Below are positions 56,501 to 64,000 of a stretch of DNA of 64,000 bases, in pieces (the stretch's first letter is position 1; each line of letters begins with the position of its first letter). The position numbers were made by a program, and so were the translations under genes. The notes beneath the pieces were generated by a model that had not been told where the DNA came from, did not search any database, and was given only the letters and a program-made list of their open reading frames with translations. This stretch comes from Rhodanobacteraceae bacterium (GTDB lineage: Bacteria; Pseudomonadota; Gammaproteobacteria; Xanthomonadales; SZUA-5), in the NCBI GenBank assembly GCA_016713135.1, contig JADJPR010000023.1, forward strand, positions 124,001 through 188,000, given 5' to 3'.

Positions 56501-57480
56501 AGCCCCAGGCTGGCGTCATAGCGGGTGAACCCGCGGGCACGGTCTATCCGCGCGATGGTCCGCTGCTGCGCCACCCAGAGCGCGCCATCGCGGTCCTCGA
56601 TCAGCGCCCGCTGCGGATTGTCGGGCAGGCCATCGGCGCTGCCGATGCGATCCAGCAGACGCCCGTCCGCGTCCATCAGTTCCAGCGGCCCATCGCGGTA
56701 GAGCAGCGCATAGCCGTAGCTGGTGGGCTCCATGTGCACCAGCACCTGGCTCGCAAACCGCGGCCACTGGTCCACGGCAAAAGGCTCGAAGGTCGCACCA
56801 CCCGGTGGCCGGCGGTACAGCTTCTGCCCGCCCACCACCCAGGTCCCGTGCGCATCCACGACCAGGCTGGCCACGCCGAGCTTGCCCAGGCTCGCGGGCC
56901 CGGGGCGCAGCTCATCGCCGGCGGCGACCAGCAGCTCGCCATCGCGGTTGAACCAGTACTCGCCCGCGGCAAAGGCACCGCTGGTCAGCGACTGGCCGCG
57001 CGCCAGCACCGTCAACTGCTGCTTCTGGATGTCGTAGCGCAGCAGGGCTCGGTTGAACAGGTAATAGACCCGATCGGCGTCTGCCGCGACATGCATGTTC
57101 TGGCCCAGCCCGGCCACCGGCTCGGGCAGCAGCGATGCCAGCGACTGCCACTGGAACGCACCGCGACCGTTCGATTCGTAGTAGCCCAGGTCACCGGTGT
57201 AGCTGGTGTAGATGCGATCCCCGAGCAGCGCCAGCGGGCCGAGCCGCGGCAAGCGATCGGGGTGGTTCCAGAAGCGCCAGCGCGCCCCGTCGTAGGCCAG
57301 CAGTCCGCCCAGGTTGGAGATCAGCACGCGCCCGTCGGGCAACTGGGTGATGAAGTTGCTGTCATGGGCCGCACCAATCTCCTGGGTGACCCAGGACTCC
57401 ACCGGCCATTTGCCGCGCGCGCACACGTCGCCGGCGCTGACCAGTCCTACCCACAAGCACAGCAGCGTCCAAGTCCGCAC
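53542..57480 (-). CDS. Hybrid two-component system protein (propeller sensor, kinase, receiver, AraC HTH)
   Basis: A 1312-residue one-protein phosphorelay of the HTCS type best known from Bacteroides. A signal sequence, a periplasmic two-bladed propeller sensor (~residues 30-640), a Y_Y_Y domain (SFERASQNVYRTRMSSVDAD), a membrane helix (LGYLLAGLLALLAAARW) and HisKA (FFTNVGHEFRTPLTLVLGPL, phospho-His) come first. Then follow HATPase (IGNAAKYSPRGTEI; DQGRGIAPEALPHVFDRFF), a receiver domain (VLVVDDHDDLRGRV; LIVSDVMMPGCDGVEL, phospho-Asp) and a C-terminal AraC HTH (SISEVAYASGFDSLSSFTRA FKARYG). It senses an external ligand and controls transcription directly. The adjacent esterase-propeller gene and the small gene 15 bases upstream are likely linked to it. 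Confidence 0.94.
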   Translation of the reverse strand: MRTWTLLCLWVGLVSAGDVCARGKWPVESWVTQEIGAAHDSNFITQLPDGRVLISNLGGLLAYDGARWRFWNHPDRLPRLGPLALLGDRIYTSYTGDLGYYESNGRGAFQWQSLASLLPEPVAGLGQNMHVAADADRVYYLFNRALLRYDIQKQQLTVLARGQSLTSGAFAAGEYWFNRDGELLVAAGDELRPGPASLGKLGVASLVVDAHGTWVVGGQKLYRRPPGGATFEPFAVDQWPRFASQVLVHMEPTSYGYALLYRDGPLELMDADGRLLDRIGSADGLPDNPQRALIEDRDGALWVAQQRTIARIDRARGFTRYDASLGLKGADELVRWQGDLVTSDSSALYRLQPGDAPGRFMRELRDFQQITCVAALGDRLLVAGSQLLVAEYTTGPLQATPLEVPGMRLCTHLQASRHAGRAWLMHNGGLARIDLVAGAVQVTPMPQFTEATAALAEEGEQIWVADRAGRLWRSPVEPGPAAPESFDATHDLPKGTIRPHAGQSRTWFATVQGLRLFDRELQRFVAPSGIPEGFVTRRVFSLLEDTSGTLWLRGDAGNIALHPDANGYRRGDELLGLDARRTVMNFLREGELLWLARSDDILRIDLAAQRPLAPPLAPLVAKVIDPASGKGVYLVDAPTLASEVRSLNFSFSVPSFERASQNVYRTRMSSVDADYTGWSPSGERQFTNLGDGEHLFEIEAEDVFGRVSALPAVRIRIAAPWYRSTTAHLGYLLAGLLALLAAARWGAARRSRALMVRQRELESTVAERTAELHQKNAQLAEQADRLLAIDRLKTRFFTNVGHEFRTPLTLVLGPLDDLLRDARERLSERVRAQLQLAQRNARRVLDLIVELLDVNRLEHGQLPLSTASQDLRPLLQRVALENAPLAERFGQTLVVDVAGATPAICDIDPLQIERALGNLIGNAAKYSPRGTEIALTLAREGDTWLIAVRDQGRGIAPEALPHVFDRFFQTEGSSTASGYGIGLSLVREIAQAHGGAVSASSTLGVGSTFELRLPAVAMPDASASGPTLVLAASDGDEGQGILAEPMPGVPASAAPSAELPAGRQRVLVVDDHDDLRGRVREILGHRFEVIEAADGNAAWQLARDELPDLIVSDVMMPGCDGVELSKRLRSHPDTQAIGILLLTAKVGSEHAVAGLKAGANDYLAKPFDASELLARCEAIVAHARRLQHRLAASATPVPETPVETPDNRWRQRLDQHIAAHLHDPEFSIEALARCMHADRTQLFRKCKDTLGQSPSDYLRDARLAHGHRLLEQAAGSISEVAYASGFDSLSSFTRAFKARYGVPPSQVRGRAA

Positions 57481-57495
57481 GGCGCCTCCCGGCAG

Positions 57496-57816
57496 TCACA
57501 AGCTATCCAAACACGCCAGCATCAACCGCTTCAAGCGCGCCGGCGTGGTCGGCATCGCCGTGCGCCAGAGTGTCGGCCCCAGCCGGATCAGCGACTGGCT
57601 CCGGTCCACCTCCGCCAGCCACAGCGTCGGACGCAACGGACTCGCCGGCGGCTCATCGTCCACCACCACCAGATCCGCCACCACCGGCTGGTCACCGCTA
57701 CGGACGCTGACCCGCGCCTCCGGCCAATACTGCGCGAACCATTCGCACAAGTAGCGGCCAAGTTCCGTCTGCAGGCCCACCAGGGCCACGCTCGGCGGGA
57801 GACGGAGCGGCTTCAT
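57496..57816 (-). CDS. Small protein of unknown function upstream of the hybrid sensor
   Basis: A 106-residue protein from ATG 57816 (MKPLRLPPSVALVGLQTELG). A hydrophobic beta strand, ADLVVVDDEPPAS, and LRPTLWLAEVDRSQSLIRLG suggest an alpha/beta fold resembling a shortened receiver domain, but the phospho-acceptor context is not convincing. It ends 15 bases before the hybrid sensor start, so it is very likely cotranscribed with it. No family is recognised. The frame continues upstream through a C-rich tract that is probably not coding. Confidence 0.6.
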   Translation of the reverse strand: MKPLRLPPSVALVGLQTELGRYLCEWFAQYWPEARVSVRSGDQPVVADLVVVDDEPPASPLRPTLWLAEVDRSQSLIRLGPTLWRTAMPTTPARLKRLMLACLDSL

Positions 57817-58128
57817 CGCCAGCACCCTTGCCAGCCTTGCCAGCCCGCGGAGGAGCCCCCCCGCGCCCCCCCAGGGCCCCCCCGCCCCCCAACGCCCCAG
57901 CGGCGCCGCCCACCCTCCGGAAACCCGCAGATCCATCCCACGCCCCCGCCATCAGCCGCCGCCAGAATGCCGCGTCCGGCAAATGCTTACTCGACACCAG
58001 GTTGCCGGGCATTGGCACCAGGTTGCAGGCTCGTTGGCCCCAGCAATCCCGCGCACCGCCGGCCGCTCCCTGGTCAAAAATGTTAGCGTCCCGCCATCCA
58101 TGCAGCCCGTGGACCTGCGCCCACTGCC
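57817..58128. other. Divergent intergenic region with poly-C tracts
   Basis: This separates the hybrid-sensor operon from hsdR. It contains four runs of 6-7 C in close succession at about 57856-57890 and a short direct repeat (ACCAGGTTGC at about 58000-58030). No gene is supported. Confidence 0.5.
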
Positions 58129-61100
58129 ATGACCCCAGCGATGGCTCCGAGCGAGCGGCCCAGCAACTTCTCCCACCTGCAGGCGCACGACGCGCAACTG
58201 GTGCGGCTGGGCATGCTGGCGGAGCGCTACTTCGCGGAAGATCCAAACACTTGCCTGTTGAAGCTGCGCCAGTTGACCGAGTTGCTGGCGCAACTGCTCG
58301 CTTCCAAGGTGGGCCTGTACAGCGCGGAGGAAGAGAAGCAGGTCGATCTGCTGCGGCGCCTACAGGTGCAGGGGATCCTGCCGCGCGAGGTTGCGGACCT
58401 GTTCCACGAGGTGCGCCGGGTCGGCAACGAAGCCAGTCATCGGCTCGCCGGTGACCATCGCAGCGCGCTGCTCGCCTTGCGCCTGTCATGGCAGATCGGT
58501 GTGTGGTTCCATCGCAGTTTCCGCGATCCGGCGTTCAAGTCCGGGCCGTTCCAGCCGCCGTCTTCGCCGGTCAATGAAACCGCCGAGCTGAAAACTGAAC
58601 TCGACACACTGCGCGCTGAGCTGGCGCAGTTCCGCGCCGCGCACGAACAAACGGCGCGCGCGCTGGAGCAGGTGCACAGCCAGGCCACCCAGGCCGAGGG
58701 CGACCGGGCCTTCTGGGAATCCATGGCCGCCGAGGCCGAAGCCGCCAAGGCCGCGCTGCAACGCAAGCTGCAGGAACTCCAGGCCACGGCCGCCAGCGCC
58801 GCACCGCAGGCCATCGCTGCCCTGGTCACGGCCGCCAACACCGCCGCCACCCAGATCCAGCTCAGCGAAGCCGACACCCGCAAGCTGATCGATGACCAGT
58901 TGCGCGAAGTCGGCTGGACGGTCGACTCGGCCGAGCTGACCTACGCCGGTGGCGCGCGTCCGGCCAAGGGCAAGAACCTGGCGATCGCCGAATGGCCCAC
59001 CGCAAGCGGTCCCGCCGACTACGTGCTGTTCATCGGCCTGACGCCGGTGGCCGCGGTGGAAGCCAAGCGCCGGCATGTGGAGGTGTCGGCCGCGTTGCAG
59101 CAGGCCAAGCGCTACGCACGCGGCTTTTCGATCACAGCGGAGCTGCAATCCCCCGGCGAGCCCTGGGGCGAGTTCCGCATTCCCTTCGTCTTCGCCTCCA
59201 ACGGCCGCGCTTTCCTGCGCCAGCTCGCCACCCGCAGCGGCATCTGGTTCTGCGATTTGCGCAACCCGGCCAACCTCGGCCATCCGCTGGACGGCTGGTA
59301 CACCCCCGAAGGCTTAGGCGAACTTCTGCGCCGCGACGAAGCCCGCGCCGGCGAGCATCTGCGCAACCAGTCGTTCAACTACGGTTTCCCGCTGCGTCAC
59401 TACCAGCAGGCGGCGATCCAAGCGGTCGAGGGCGCCATTGCCCAGGGCCGGCGCGAACTGCTGCTGGCGATGGCCACCGGCACCGGCAAGACCAAGACCT
59501 GCATCGCGCTGATCTACCGGCTGCTGAAGGCGCAGCGCTTCCGCCGGATCCTGTTCCTGGTGGACCGCTCGGCACTCGGCGAGCAGGCGGCGAATGCCTT
59601 CAAGGACACCCGCATGGAGGGCCTGCAGGCCTTCGCCGACATCTTCGGCATCAAGGAACTGGACGAGGCGCGCCCGGACACGGACACCAAGGTTCACATC
59701 GCCACCGTGCAGGGCCTGGTCAAGCGTGTGCTTTACCCCGCGGACGATGCCACGCCGCCGCCGGTGGACCAGTACGACTGCATCGTGGTGGATGAATGCC
59801 ACCGCGGCTACCTGCTGGACCGCGAGCTGTCCGACACCGAACTCGGCTTCCGCAGTTTCGAGGATTACATCTCCACCTACCGCCGCGTGCTCGACTGGTT
59901 CGATGCGGTGAAGATCGGCCTGACCGCCACGCCTGCCCTGCACACCACGCAGATCTTCGGTGCGCCGGTCTACAGCTACGGCTACCGCGAGGCGGTGATC
60001 GACGGCTACCTGGTCGACCACGAGCCGCCGCTGCAGATCCGCACCCAGCTTTCCACCGAGGGCATCGTCTGGCGCCAGGGAGAGGAAGTGGGCGTCTACA
60101 ACCCGGCGCAGCACCGGATCGATCTCTTCAATACACCGGACGAGATCCGCCTCGATGTCGAGGACTTCAACCGCAAGGTCATCACCGAGTCCTTCAACCG
60201 CGTGGTCTGCGAATTCCTGGCTGGCGAGCTGGACCCGGCCACGCCGCAGAAGACGCTGGTGTTCTGCGTGAACGATGCGCACGCGGACCAGGTGGTCGAC
60301 CTGCTTAAGCAGGCCTTCGCCGCGCGCTACGGCAGCGTGGAGGACGATGCGGTGCTCAAGATCACCGGCGCTGCCGACAAGCCGCTGCAGCTGATCCGCC
60401 GCTACAAGAACGAACGCCTGCCGAACGTCGCCGTCACCGTGGACCTTCTGACCACCGGCGTGGACGTACCGCAGATCTGCAACCTGGTGTTCCTGCGCCG
60501 GGTCAACAGCCGCATCCTGTTCGACCAGATGCTCGGCCGCGCCACGCGGCTGTGCCCGGAGATCGGCAAGGAGGCCTTCCGCGTCTTCGATGCGGTGCGC
60601 ATCTACGAGGCGTTGAAGGATTTCACCGAGATGCAGCCGGTGGTGGTGAACCCCGCCATCGGTTTCGACCAGCTCTGCCGCGAGCTCGTGCAGGCGGGCA
60701 CCGACGACCAGCGCGCGCTGGCGCGCGACCAGTTCATCGCCAAGCTGCAGCGCAAGAAGCGCCACCTGACCGAGCACCAGTCACGCGACTTCGAGACCCG
60801 CGCCGGCATGCCGCCGGATGCCTTCATCGCCCGCCTGCGCACGCTGCCGCTGGGCGAGATCGCCGCGTGGTTCACCGCGCACCCGGGCCTGGGCGAGATC
60901 CTGGACCGCAGCGAGGTGTCCGCGGGCACCCCGATCTACTTCTCCAAGCACAGCGACAAGCTGCTCGCTACCGAGCACGGCTATGGCAAGGCGAACAAAC
61001 CCGAGGACTACCTCAAGGCCTTCGCCGAGTTCATCCAGAGCCGCAGCAACACCCTGCCCGCACTGATCACCGTGCTCACCCGCCCGCGCGAGCTGACCCG

Positions 61101-61515
61101 CCAGCAACTGCGCGAACTGGCGCTGGAGCTGGACCGCGCCGGCTTCCCCGAGGCCAGCCTGCACACCGCCTGGCGCGAGATGACCAATCAGGACATCGCG
61201 GCACGCATCGTGGGCTATGTCCGCCAGGCAGCCCTGGGCGATGCGCTGATCCCCTACGACGAACGCGTGGACCGGGCGCTGCACAAGATCCTCGCCTCCC
61301 GCGCCTGGACCGGCCCCCAGCGCGATTGGCTCAAGCGCATCGCCGCCCAGACCAAGGCCAACACTCTGGTCGACCGCGCCGCGCTGGATGACCCGGACCT
61401 GCTGTTCCGCACCCAGGGCGGCGGCTTCGAACGCATCAACCGCGTCTTCGACGGCCAGTTGCAGCAAACCCTGGAAGCCTTCAACGACGCCATCTGGACC
61501 CAGCCAGCGGCGTGA
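58129..61515 (+). CDS. hsdR: Type I restriction endonuclease subunit R
   Basis: The 1128-residue motor/nuclease subunit of a type I restriction-modification system. An N-terminal DUF4145-like helical domain (LRLGMLAERYFAEDPNTCLL; ADLFHEVRRVGNEASHRLAG) and a coiled coil (residues ~150-220) precede the HSDR_N nuclease domain with PD-ExK residues (GPADYVLFIGLTPVAAVEAK). The SF2 helicase motor follows: Walker A (MATGTGKTKTCIALIYRLLK), Walker B (CIVVDECHRGYLLD), motif III (KIGLTATPA) and motif VI region (RVNSRILFDQMLGRATRLCP). The C-terminal HsdM-contact domain is present. It could start at 58129 or at the ATG 58141. Its methylase partner hsdM is 1.3 kb downstream, beyond a toxin-antitoxin pair; hsdS is not in the window. 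Confidence 0.93.
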   Translation: MTPAMAPSERPSNFSHLQAHDAQLVRLGMLAERYFAEDPNTCLLKLRQLTELLAQLLASKVGLYSAEEEKQVDLLRRLQVQGILPREVADLFHEVRRVGNEASHRLAGDHRSALLALRLSWQIGVWFHRSFRDPAFKSGPFQPPSSPVNETAELKTELDTLRAELAQFRAAHEQTARALEQVHSQATQAEGDRAFWESMAAEAEAAKAALQRKLQELQATAASAAPQAIAALVTAANTAATQIQLSEADTRKLIDDQLREVGWTVDSAELTYAGGARPAKGKNLAIAEWPTASGPADYVLFIGLTPVAAVEAKRRHVEVSAALQQAKRYARGFSITAELQSPGEPWGEFRIPFVFASNGRAFLRQLATRSGIWFCDLRNPANLGHPLDGWYTPEGLGELLRRDEARAGEHLRNQSFNYGFPLRHYQQAAIQAVEGAIAQGRRELLLAMATGTGKTKTCIALIYRLLKAQRFRRILFLVDRSALGEQAANAFKDTRMEGLQAFADIFGIKELDEARPDTDTKVHIATVQGLVKRVLYPADDATPPPVDQYDCIVVDECHRGYLLDRELSDTELGFRSFEDYISTYRRVLDWFDAVKIGLTATPALHTTQIFGAPVYSYGYREAVIDGYLVDHEPPLQIRTQLSTEGIVWRQGEEVGVYNPAQHRIDLFNTPDEIRLDVEDFNRKVITESFNRVVCEFLAGELDPATPQKTLVFCVNDAHADQVVDLLKQAFAARYGSVEDDAVLKITGAADKPLQLIRRYKNERLPNVAVTVDLLTTGVDVPQICNLVFLRRVNSRILFDQMLGRATRLCPEIGKEAFRVFDAVRIYEALKDFTEMQPVVVNPAIGFDQLCRELVQAGTDDQRALARDQFIAKLQRKKRHLTEHQSRDFETRAGMPPDAFIARLRTLPLGEIAAWFTAHPGLGEILDRSEVSAGTPIYFSKHSDKLLATEHGYGKANKPEDYLKAFAEFIQSRSNTLPALITVLTRPRELTRQQLRELALELDRAGFPEASLHTAWREMTNQDIAARIVGYVRQAALGDALIPYDERVDRALHKILASRAWTGPQRDWLKRIAAQTKANTLVDRAALDDPDLLFRTQGGGFERINRVFDGQLQQTLEAFNDAIWTQPAA

Positions 61516-62080
61516 TTGCCTCACAGTGGCAGCCTCTTGTGGGAGCGGCTTCAGCAGTTTTCTTGGTAGTTTCAATTGCAATCTGCTTCGGAAAAGATCG
61601 CGGCTGAAGCCGCTCCCACAATTGCTGTCGCTGTCCGGCCTTGGCGCAGTGGGAGCAGCTTCAGCTGCGATCTGGTGGGTTAGCCGTCAGCCCGGAAGTT
61701 CCGCCTCAACCGCATCCAGGAGCGTGCCACCACGCCACCGCCAGTCCTCGGCACGCTCGACCAGGCAGTGCTTGGCTTTTTGGAGAGGTCGAGGACATGC
61801 CCGGAGCATCGATGGATCGGCGTAGACCTTGAATCAGAGGCCGGGCCGAAGGACTGTCGGAGTTTTCTGATGGCGAAGATCGCGGCTGAAGCCGCTCCCA
61901 CAGTTTGTGCCGCGGGGGAGCCACAGCATGAATGTGCGAGCAGCGCCGGCACCAAATGTGGGAGCGGCTTCAGCCGCGATCTTTCCTGCAACCTCAAGAG
62001 CTCCTGCAAAGCCACCCCACCCAGTCCCACGTAAGTCAATCTGACGTACAATCCGAGTATCGCACCCAACCGCTGCCGTC
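61516..62080. repeat. Cluster of extragenic palindromes between hsdR and the toxin-antitoxin pair
   Basis: No gene is supported. The stretch holds five copies of the palindromic element with core GTGGGAGCGGCTTCAGCCGC, in alternating orientation: about 61538-61558 (partial), 61595-61620 (reverse), 61649-61673 (variant GCAGCTTCAGCTGC), 61876-61902 (reverse) and 61957-61984. A further copy lies at 8528-8553. Paired inverted copies can form large hairpins and probably end hsdR transcripts. Confidence 0.85.
62031..62049. promoter_or_regulatory. Candidate operator of the toxin-antitoxin operon
   Basis: GTAAGTCA (62031-62038) and TGACGTAC (62042-62049) form an inverted repeat with 3 spacer bases and one mismatch, 31 bases before the antitoxin ATG. 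Ribbon-helix-helix antitoxins usually bind such sites to repress their own operon. Confidence 0.45.
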
Positions 62081-62362
62081 ATGTCTGCCCCTTCCGAAGT
62101 GCTGCTTCCACGCGGCGAATCCGCCCGGATCAACCTTCGCACCAGCCCTGAAGCCAAGGCGCTGATCGAGCGCGCGGCGGCGTTGATGGGGACCACGGTG
62201 TCCAGCTTCCTGCTGCAGAACGCCTACGAGACGGCGCGGCGCGTGGTGGCCGATCACGAGAACCTGATGCTGTCGGCGGAAGCCTTCGACGCCTTCATCG
62301 CTGCGGGTGAGCAGCCGCCGCCGCCCAACGAGGACCTGCGCAAACTGCTGGCGCGGCGCTGA
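62081..62362 (+). CDS. DUF1778 ribbon-helix-helix antitoxin (TacA type)
   Basis: A 93-residue antitoxin. The N-terminal RHH DNA-binding part is ARINLRTSPEAKALIERAAA, then LMGTTVSSFLLQNAYETARR. The C-terminal tail (AEAFDAFIAAGEQPPPPNED) is the region that, in TacA proteins, wraps over the active site of the acetyltransferase toxin. The TGA is directly followed by the toxin ATG, so expression is coupled. It should repress the operon, perhaps through the repeat at 62031-62049. Confidence 0.92.
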   Translation: MSAPSEVLLPRGESARINLRTSPEAKALIERAAALMGTTVSSFLLQNAYETARRVVADHENLMLSAEAFDAFIAAGEQPPPPNEDLRKLLARR

Positions 62363-62854
62363 ATGCCTGCGCGCATCGAACTGCTCGACGGGCAGCACCC
62401 ACGCGCCGATTTCGATTGCGGCGTGCCTGCGCTGAACGAGTTCCTGCAGCGTCACGCGGGGCAACAGCAGCGCCGCGGCATCGGCAAGACCTGGGTGGCC
62501 GTTGACGACGGGCTGGCGGTGCTGGGATTTGTCACGGTCAGTGCGGGCGGCGTCTCGACTGCCACCTTGCCATCCGACCTGAAGCTACCGCGCTATCCGG
62601 TCCCGATCATGCGCATCGGCCGGCTGGCCGTGGACCTGCGTCATCGCGGCCAGGGCATCGGGATGGATCTGCTGTCCTTCGCCCTGCACCTGGCGCTGGA
62701 CGTTTCCGCACGCATCGGGCTGTACGCCGTGGTCGTGGATGCCAAGGACGACACGGCCGCCCGCTTTTACCGCCGCCACGGTTTCATCCCTACCCTGGAT
62801 GACACCCGCTGCCTGTTCCTTCCCCTTTCCTGGCTGGCGCAAGCGAAACCATGA
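62363..62854 (+). CDS. GNAT acetyltransferase toxin (TacT type)
   Basis: A 163-residue GNAT protein paired with a DUF1778 antitoxin. TacT toxins acetylate the amino group of aminoacyl-tRNAs and stop translation. The acetyl-CoA loop is visible as LAVDLRHRGQGIGMDLLSFA (R-x-x-G-x-G) and the catalytic-type Tyr in AARFYRRHGFIPTLDD; the DFDCGVPALNEFLQRHA opening is typical of the group. Its stop overlaps the hsdM start by ATGA (62851-62854), coupling the toxin to the methylase gene. Substrate specificity for a particular aminoacyl-tRNA cannot be read here. Confidence 0.92.
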   Translation: MPARIELLDGQHPRADFDCGVPALNEFLQRHAGQQQRRGIGKTWVAVDDGLAVLGFVTVSAGGVSTATLPSDLKLPRYPVPIMRIGRLAVDLRHRGQGIGMDLLSFALHLALDVSARIGLYAVVVDAKDDTAARFYRRHGFIPTLDDTRCLFLPLSWLAQAKP

Positions 62855-64000
62855 TCACCACTGACATCGTCCAGAAGCTCTGGAACCTGTGCAACATCCT
62901 CAAGGACGACGGCGTCACCTACCACCAGTACGTGACCGAACTGACCTACCTGTTGTTCCTGAAGATGGCCAAGGAAACCGGCAGCGAGGACCAGATCCCG
63001 GCCGGCCACCGCTGGGATGATCTGGAACAACGCACCGCGCCTGAGCGCCTCGGGCACTACAAGATCACCCTGGTCAAGCTGGGCGAGGAAGGCACGCGGC
63101 TGGTGCAGGAGATCTACGGCAACGCCAGTTCCTTCATCAAGAAGCCGGCAACGCTGTCCACCCTGGTGGCGGAGATCGACAAGCTGGACTGGTACAGCGC
63201 GCGCCAGGAGGGTCTGGGGGATCTCTACGAGGGCCTGCTGGAGAAGAACGCCGCCGAGAAGAAATCCGGGGCAGGGCAGTATTTCACGCCGCGGGTGCTG
63301 ATCGACTCGATGGTGGCGCTGATGCAGCCAACCCTGGACGATGTGATCCAGGATCCGGCGGCCGGCACCGGCGGCTTCCTGATCGCCGCCAACCAATGGC
63401 TGCGCGCCCACGCCGACACCGACGCCTGGACCGAGGCGCAGCAGCGCAAGTACCGCCGCGGCACCTTCTACGGCATGGAGCATGTGCAGGACACGCACCG
63501 GCTGGCGCTGATGAACCTGATGCTGCACGGCCTGGACTCGGACCCCAACGCCGCCGGCATCCGCTACGGCGACACCCTGTCCCCGGACGGCGCCGCGCTG
63601 CCCAAGGCCACGCTGATCCTCACCAACCCGCCCTTCGGCACCAAGAAGGGCGGCGGCCTGCCCAGCCGCGACGACTTCACCTACCCCACCAGCAACAAGC
63701 AGTTCGCCTTCCTGCAGCACATCTACCGCGGCCTCAAACCCGGCGGCCGCGCCGCCGTGGTGCTGCCGGACAATGTGCTGTTCGAGGGCAACATCGGCCG
63801 CCAGATCCGCGCCGACCTGATGGACAAGTGCAATCTGCACACCATCCTGCGCCTGCCCACCGGCATCTTCTACGCCCAGGGCGTCAAGACCAATGTGCTG
63901 TTCTTCACCCGCGGCCACAGCGACAAGGGCAACACCCGCGAGGTCTGGGTCTACGATCTGCGCGCCAACATGGCCCAGTTCGGCAAACGCACCCAACTCA
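62851..64000 (+). CDS. hsdM: Type I DNA methyltransferase subunit M (cut by window edge)
   Basis: N6-adenine methylase of the type I system, with 383 residues visible. The HsdM_N helical domain (TTDIVQKLWNLCNILKDDGV, then HQYVTELTYLLFLKMAKETG) precedes the methylase domain. That domain shows SAM motif I (VIQDPAAGTGGFLIAANQWL) and the catalytic NPPF (LILTNPPFGTKKGGG), with the usual KSGAGQYFTPR lead. The end is missing, and hsdS is expected downstream. The ATG overlaps the toxin stop by four bases, so methylase translation is tied to the toxin-antitoxin operon. That arrangement would make restriction safe only when the toxin operon is expressed. Confidence 0.95.
   Translation, partial: MITTDIVQKLWNLCNILKDDGVTYHQYVTELTYLLFLKMAKETGSEDQIPAGHRWDDLEQRTAPERLGHYKITLVKLGEEGTRLVQEIYGNASSFIKKPATLSTLVAEIDKLDWYSARQEGLGDLYEGLLEKNAAEKKSGAGQYFTPRVLIDSMVALMQPTLDDVIQDPAAGTGGFLIAANQWLRAHADTDAWTEAQQRKYRRGTFYGMEHVQDTHRLALMNLMLHGLDSDPNAAGIRYGDTLSPDGAALPKATLILTNPPFGTKKGGGLPSRDDFTYPTSNKQFAFLQHIYRGLKPGGRAAVVLPDNVLFEGNIGRQIRADLMDKCNLHTILRLPTGIFYAQGVKTNVLFFTRGHSDKGNTREVWVYDLRANMAQFGKRTQL

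Overview
The window looks like chromosome of a high-GC gammaproteobacterium, most likely in or near the Xanthomonadales. The reasons are the many copies of a short extragenic palindrome (core GTGGGAGCGGCTTCAGCCGC), the strong G/C third-position bias, an AcrAB-type efflux operon, a sucA-sucB-lpd block and many large secreted beta-propeller proteins. This placement is inference from composition and gene content; no rRNA or tRNA gene was found to test it.

Layout. 1-7.0 kb: the N-terminal half of leuS, a stump of a TerC-family gene, and an RND efflux adaptor/pump/TetR operon preceded by a perfect inverted repeat. 6.7-13.3 kb: a PhnA/YjdM zinc-ribbon protein, a secreted amidohydrolase, a CnoX-like thioredoxin, an unknown membrane protein, and a histidine kinase/response regulator pair. 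13.8-14.8 kb: a secreted DUF3011 protein.

15.0-27.8 kb is the most unusual part. A three-gene operon on the + strand encodes a lipoprotein with two GlcG-type haem-binding domains, an outer-membrane beta-barrel, and a large secreted cytochrome with ten CXXCH haem sites followed by an LVIVD-type propeller. Facing it on the - strand are an ECF sigma factor, a ChrR-like cupin anti-sigma, a proline-rich lipoprotein, a cache/HAMP sensor-like protein, a DUF3034 barrel and an exported truncated haemoglobin. Together they resemble a regulated electron-transfer or haem/redox module at the cell surface. Several of these genes carry apparent single-base frameshifts, so either the module is decaying or this stretch of sequence is unreliable.

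27.9-34.2 kb: an MFS transporter, a small CTAG-bounded MITE-like element and a very large secreted amylase with starch-binding and fibronectin domains. 34.8-40.5 kb: the 2-oxoglutarate dehydrogenase block. 40.6-57.8 kb: a CadC-like regulator split by an in-frame TGA, an amidohydrolase, two FG-GAP proteins (one fused to an esterase), a propeller-GGDEF protein, a hybrid two-component propeller sensor and a small unknown protein. Three of these secreted proteins share an uncharacterised W(F/Y)T(Y/F/H) module. 58.1-64.0 kb: a type I restriction-modification locus (hsdR ... hsdM, cut by the window end) with a TacA/TacT-type toxin-antitoxin pair and a cluster of extragenic palindromes between the two genes.
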